Origin: a virus
IMG/VR virus record: IMGVR_UViG_3300027763_000137
Coordinates: 1 to 35,361 of that record
Length of the DNA: 35,361 nucleotides
Direction: 5' to 3' (one strand)
In this document: positions 32,892-35,361 of the stretch, in pieces
Layout of the letters: each line of letters starts with the position of its first letter
How positions within the stretch are numbered: the first letter of the stretch is position 1
Notes under the pieces: model-generated
Told to the model about the DNA's origin: nothing
The model's input: only the letters and a program-made list of their open reading frames with translations
Databases searched by the model: none
Position numbers and translations under genes: made by a program

Positions 32892-34333
32892 CACACCACC
32901 ATACAACGCAGCATGATATTGCTGGTGTTGAGAATCATGTAGACATAGATGATGGTCGTAGCGCCGTCAGTGTAGCGAGCATCAAAACAGGTGTCGCCGA
33001 CAATAGCCGCGCCTTGAGTGTAAGTCATCGTCGACCAGCCGTCCTGCTCGCCCGTGACGACGTTGTATCGGAAGAATCGTCCAGTGGCGTCCTTCTGGAT
33101 GTAGATGTAGTCGCCGTCGTAGTTGTACTTTGTACCAGCGCCAAGCGTTTCCACCTGCGGCGCATAGGTGACACCAGACAGCCAGGTGTTTCCAGCGATA
33201 TCGTAGCGGTCGAGGACGGCGCCAGCGCCACCACGGAACGAATAGATGTAGCGCCCATTCATGATAGCGCTTTCGTTGGTCCACATCGCGTCGGCGGATT
33301 CAAACACCCAATGACCCGACATACCAGCGGCGGGAGCGGCAGCACGCGCAGCACTTGGCGACAGCGTCGTCCATGTGCCAGCGCTGATCGAATATCGGTA
33401 GAGCGTGACGGCGCCGGAGCCCATGTAATAGACAAAGTCGTCGTTGCCCTCCAGTGAGTAGACCGACGTCGCGTCAGGCGCCGTTGTCCATGCTGCCGAC
33501 GTCGTCAGCACCGTCGCGGTGTTGCTCGCAATCGTGCGGATTTGGCCCGCGCCAGTGCCGGACACAATGCGGACTTGCGAGTTGGTCCACTGGTTGACGG
33601 TCCACGTCTTCGCCGCGTTCGTCAACGTCGATGCGCCGCCGGCGGTGGCAGTGCCAGTCGCAAACTGCTCGTAGTTTGAGCCGACCCATGACGGCGTGGA
33701 GATCAGTTTGCTGTCGGTGCCGATGACGGCAGCGGGGGCGATACCGTCAGTGGCGCCTGTCTCAGCAGCGGTCCACGTATTCAGCGCAAGGTCATAGAAC
33801 TTGAAGACGTTGGCCGTCGTCGTGCCCGACGCCGTGATGGCGTCGAGCACATACCAACGTGGAGTCAACAGGCGAAACGTCGTCGCCACGGTGAACGCCG
33901 ACGCTTGAGCCGGGACCGTGATGACGGACGCCGCGCCAAGCGTGTTGCTTGCAATCGCCAGCGTCACGCCAGCGTTTGGCCCGCCAGTGATGTGGATCGA
34001 GTAGCCTCGCAGGTCACGCTGCAACGACAGGCCCGTCGTAATCGTCGTCGTCGTGCCTGCCGTCGCCGTGCCGCTTGGACCGACAGCAGTAGCGACGCCA
34101 CAGGCGCCAGCGCCGAACGTACCGGCCAGCGCACCGGATGGGATTTGTGTGAATCCATCTTCCTGTGGATTGTAGATGTAGTGCACCGTCGCCGACGACA
34201 TGAACAGTTGGCTTTGCTTGAAGTGTCGCGACGAGGCGACGAACGCGCCCGCCGTCGTGGCGACGGGGGCCGGAGTGCAAAACTCCCAGCGCTTGAGGTC
34301 GAGGATCTTGCGATTGCCGTTTGTCGTCGCCAT
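32891..34333 (-). CDS. Kelch-like beta-propeller tail protein (480 aa)
   Basis: Several kelch-type blades, each with an aromatic-rich YRYSISAGTWTTLSP-like strand and a D-x-x-x-N-T-W turn: VFKFYDLALNTWTAA (about residue 175), VTLYRYSISAGTWTTL (about 315), VLDRYDIAGNTWLSG (about 385). Between them a GSGAGQIRTIASN-type motif occurs twice (VTLAIASNTLG, GQIRTIASNTAT). A propeller in a late tail gene suggests a receptor- or sugar-binding fibre or tip protein. No transmembrane segment. Joined to neighbours by a 1-nt and a 4-nt overlap type junction. Confidence 0.7.
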   Translation of the reverse strand: MATTNGNRKILDLKRWEFCTPAPVATTAGAFVASSRHFKQSQLFMSSATVHYIYNPQEDGFTQIPSGALAGTFGAGACGVATAVGPSGTATAGTTTTITTGLSLQRDLRGYSIHITGGPNAGVTLAIASNTLGAASVITVPAQASAFTVATTFRLLTPRWYVLDAITASGTTTANVFKFYDLALNTWTAAETGATDGIAPAAVIGTDSKLISTPSWVGSNYEQFATGTATAGGASTLTNAAKTWTVNQWTNSQVRIVSGTGAGQIRTIASNTATVLTTSAAWTTAPDATSVYSLEGNDDFVYYMGSGAVTLYRYSISAGTWTTLSPSAARAAAPAAGMSGHWVFESADAMWTNESAIMNGRYIYSFRGGAGAVLDRYDIAGNTWLSGVTYAPQVETLGAGTKYNYDGDYIYIQKDATGRFFRYNVVTGEQDGWSTMTYTQGAAIVGDTCFDARYTDGATTIIYVYMILNTSNIMLRCMVV

Positions 34334-34767
34334 CAGGTCACCAGAATGTTGCGGCGCAGAGCATCGGAGCCCATGCGCATCAGTGAGGGGATTTGTTCGG
34401 TAGCCGGAAGGCCACCGATTTGCGTTTGATTGGTCAGCGTTGTGACCGTCGTGACCGTGCCATTTACGATGACGACCGGGACGTTGACGGGGGCTGCGCC
34501 GATGTTGACGATCAAGCGTCCAGCGGCATCAGGCATCGCTTGCCCGACAGAGCGTGTCAGCGATTGCAGCAGTGTGCGAATCGCGGATAGTTGCTCGACG
34601 AGCTCGCCCACGCCTTGAATCGGCATCGGGTTGGTCAACGACACATCGCCATCAGAGATGCCGTCGGCGCCGAGGACCATCTTGATGCGTTGGTGGAGGT
34701 TGCCGCCGATGTCGTCGGCAGCAATCGTAGCGCCGACGCCAGGTGTGTAGCCGATATTGTCGGGCAT
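34333..34767 (-). CDS. Conserved phage tail-region protein (144 aa)
   Basis: The N-terminus NIGYTPGVGATIAADDIGGN followed by LHQRIKMVLGADG and DVSLTNPMPIQ is a pattern I know from many phage proteins next to tail-fibre genes (TPG, DDIGG, HQR-x-K, GADG). The middle is a coiled coil (VEQLSAIRTLLQSLTRSVG), then strands. It is probably a small structural component of the tail tip or fibre base. Starts and ends by overlap with neighbours. Confidence 0.7.
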   Translation of the reverse strand: MPDNIGYTPGVGATIAADDIGGNLHQRIKMVLGADGISDGDVSLTNPMPIQGVGELVEQLSAIRTLLQSLTRSVGQAMPDAAGRLIVNIGAAPVNVPVVIVNGTVTTVTTLTNQTQIGGLPATEQIPSLMRMGSDALRRNILVT

Positions 34768-35168
34768 CAGACATTCCCGTCGGTGACGGTCAACGACGTG
34801 ATCTCAACAGGCTGGCCAGAGACAATCGTCGTCGTCGTTACGTTGAGGTCGGAGCCAGACACCGCAACGTCGCCATCACACACAAACGCGCCCGTCGAAT
34901 CGACGAGGTAGAAAAATGCAGCCGTGCCGCTGTTGTTGGCGCTTGTGTCTGTGCGTGGTGCGGTGATGGTGAGCACGCCACCCGTCGATGACCCGCAAGG
35001 GTCGGCCAGCAGAATGTCGGCCAGAAGAAGCCCAGCAGGGACGCCGCCCTTTGTCGGCTTGCTGCCACTGTAGATGCGGAGGAAGCCGCCAGACGCGCCA
35101 GCGTCGACCGCAGCGCGTATAGCGTCAACGCGAGAGTTGCGGACTGTGTCTGCGATGCGGACGGCCAC
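34767..35168 (-). CDS. Tail-region structural protein (133 aa)
   Basis: GTG 35168 with GAGGTG 5 nt upstream. It starts with a helix (NSRVDAIRAAVDAG), then GGFLRIYSGSKPTKG and LLLADILLADP, a pattern frequent in small phage structural proteins near tail-fibre genes. The remainder is beta-rich, ending VEITSLTVTDGNV. The family name is not known to me. It is the first gene after the terminator at 35189-35214, so it is read through that hairpin or from a promoter I cannot see. Confidence 0.68.
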   Translation of the reverse strand: MAVRIADTVRNSRVDAIRAAVDAGASGGFLRIYSGSKPTKGGVPAGLLLADILLADPCGSSTGGVLTITAPRTDTSANNSGTAAFFYLVDSTGAFVCDGDVAVSGSDLNVTTTTIVSGQPVEITSLTVTDGNV

Positions 35169-35188
35169 GGTGTCACCTCAAGAGAGAA

Positions 35189-35214
35189 AAGCCCCGCCGC
35201 TATCGGCGGGGCTT
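35189..35214 (-). terminator. Terminator inside the late gene block
   Basis: Stem AAGCCCCGCCG / CGGCGGGGCTT around CTAT, followed on the minus strand by TTTTCTCTC. It lies 8 nt past the stop of the gene at the window end. Late genes continue after it, so it may limit expression of the fibre and lysis genes. Confidence 0.85.
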
Positions 35215-35221
35215 GGGTCGA

Positions 35222-35361
35222 TCAGACCTCGCCGATCTTCATCAGGCTCAGCGCGAAATCTCGGAAGATGCCCGCGTGCGTGTTGGTCCCCACGCGCAGT
35301 TGCGCTTCCACGGTGTCGCCGACAGCGCTGATATCAACGATGGCGAAGGCCGCGCCCATGC
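35222..35361 (-). CDS. Partial late gene at the window edge (45 codons or more)
   Basis: Open on the minus strand from the window end to TGA at 35224-35222. An ATG at 35359 would give 45 residues starting MGAAFAIVDISAVGDTVEAQ and ending in ALSLMKIGEV. The frame is also open to the edge, so the true start may lie outside. A strong terminator follows immediately, as after the capsid gene, which suggests an abundant product such as a decoration or structural protein; that is inference. Confidence 0.55.
   Translation of the reverse strand, partial: MGAAFAIVDISAVGDTVEAQLRVGTNTHAGIFRDFALSLMKIGEV

Overview
This window reads as most or all of a tailed double-stranded DNA bacteriophage genome (Caudoviricetes) of siphovirus type. 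It has terminase, portal, Mu F-like protein, capsid, tail tube, a frameshifted tail assembly chaperone, tape measure, tail tip, fibre-like proteins, a lysis-like block and a compact replication/recombination set. I see no tail sheath, integrase, DNA polymerase or tRNA. Base composition is GC-rich (around 60% by eye) except for one AT-rich insert at about 28000-28740. Promoters are bacterial sigma70-like (TTGACA, 17-bp spacer, CATAAT/CATAGT) and many genes have GGAG-type ribosome sites, so the host is a bacterium that I cannot identify.

Layout. (1) 1-17274, minus strand: late genes, mostly joined by 1-8 nt overlaps. Read from right to left they are small and large terminase, portal, Mu F-like protein, virion-morphogenesis protein, connectors, tail tube, tail chaperone pair (with a -1 frameshift), tape measure, distal tail/tail tip, two further virion proteins, then scaffold-like protein, major capsid protein and two small genes. 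The scaffold/capsid pair lying after the tail tip is unusual. (2) 17392-19365, minus strand: an array of very small genes. Four of them have their own near-identical promoter, leader and terminator. (3) 19366-19665: a gene-free stretch with several perfect palindromes, a candidate replication origin. (4) 19666-24047, minus strand: Prim-Pol primase/ATPase, a small protein, a micro-ORF and an SF2 helicase. (5) 24048-24138: a divergent control region. (6) 24139-27480, plus strand: Sak4-like ATPase, DUF669-like protein, XRE regulator, 3'-5' exonuclease, VRR-NUC nuclease, micro-ORF and DNA methyltransferase. (7) 27527-27980: a fifth cassette of the same promoter family, on the plus strand. (8) 28021-28701, minus strand: an AT-rich ATP-grasp (R2K-like) gene that looks imported. 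(9) 28738-31074, plus strand: ten very small genes in which every junction overlaps. (10) 31055-35361, minus strand: lysis-like and tail-fibre genes, convergent with block 9.

How it works together. Helicase, Prim-Pol, Sak4, DUF669 and the nucleases form a replication and annealing-recombination module that would borrow the host polymerase. The small-gene cassettes are probably early genes, each with its own transcript. Blocks 10 and 1 are on the same strand and would form one late operon (terminase, head, tail, fibres, lysis) if the genome is circular or circularly permuted. However, joining the two window ends base to base does not give a clean reading frame, so closure is not shown.
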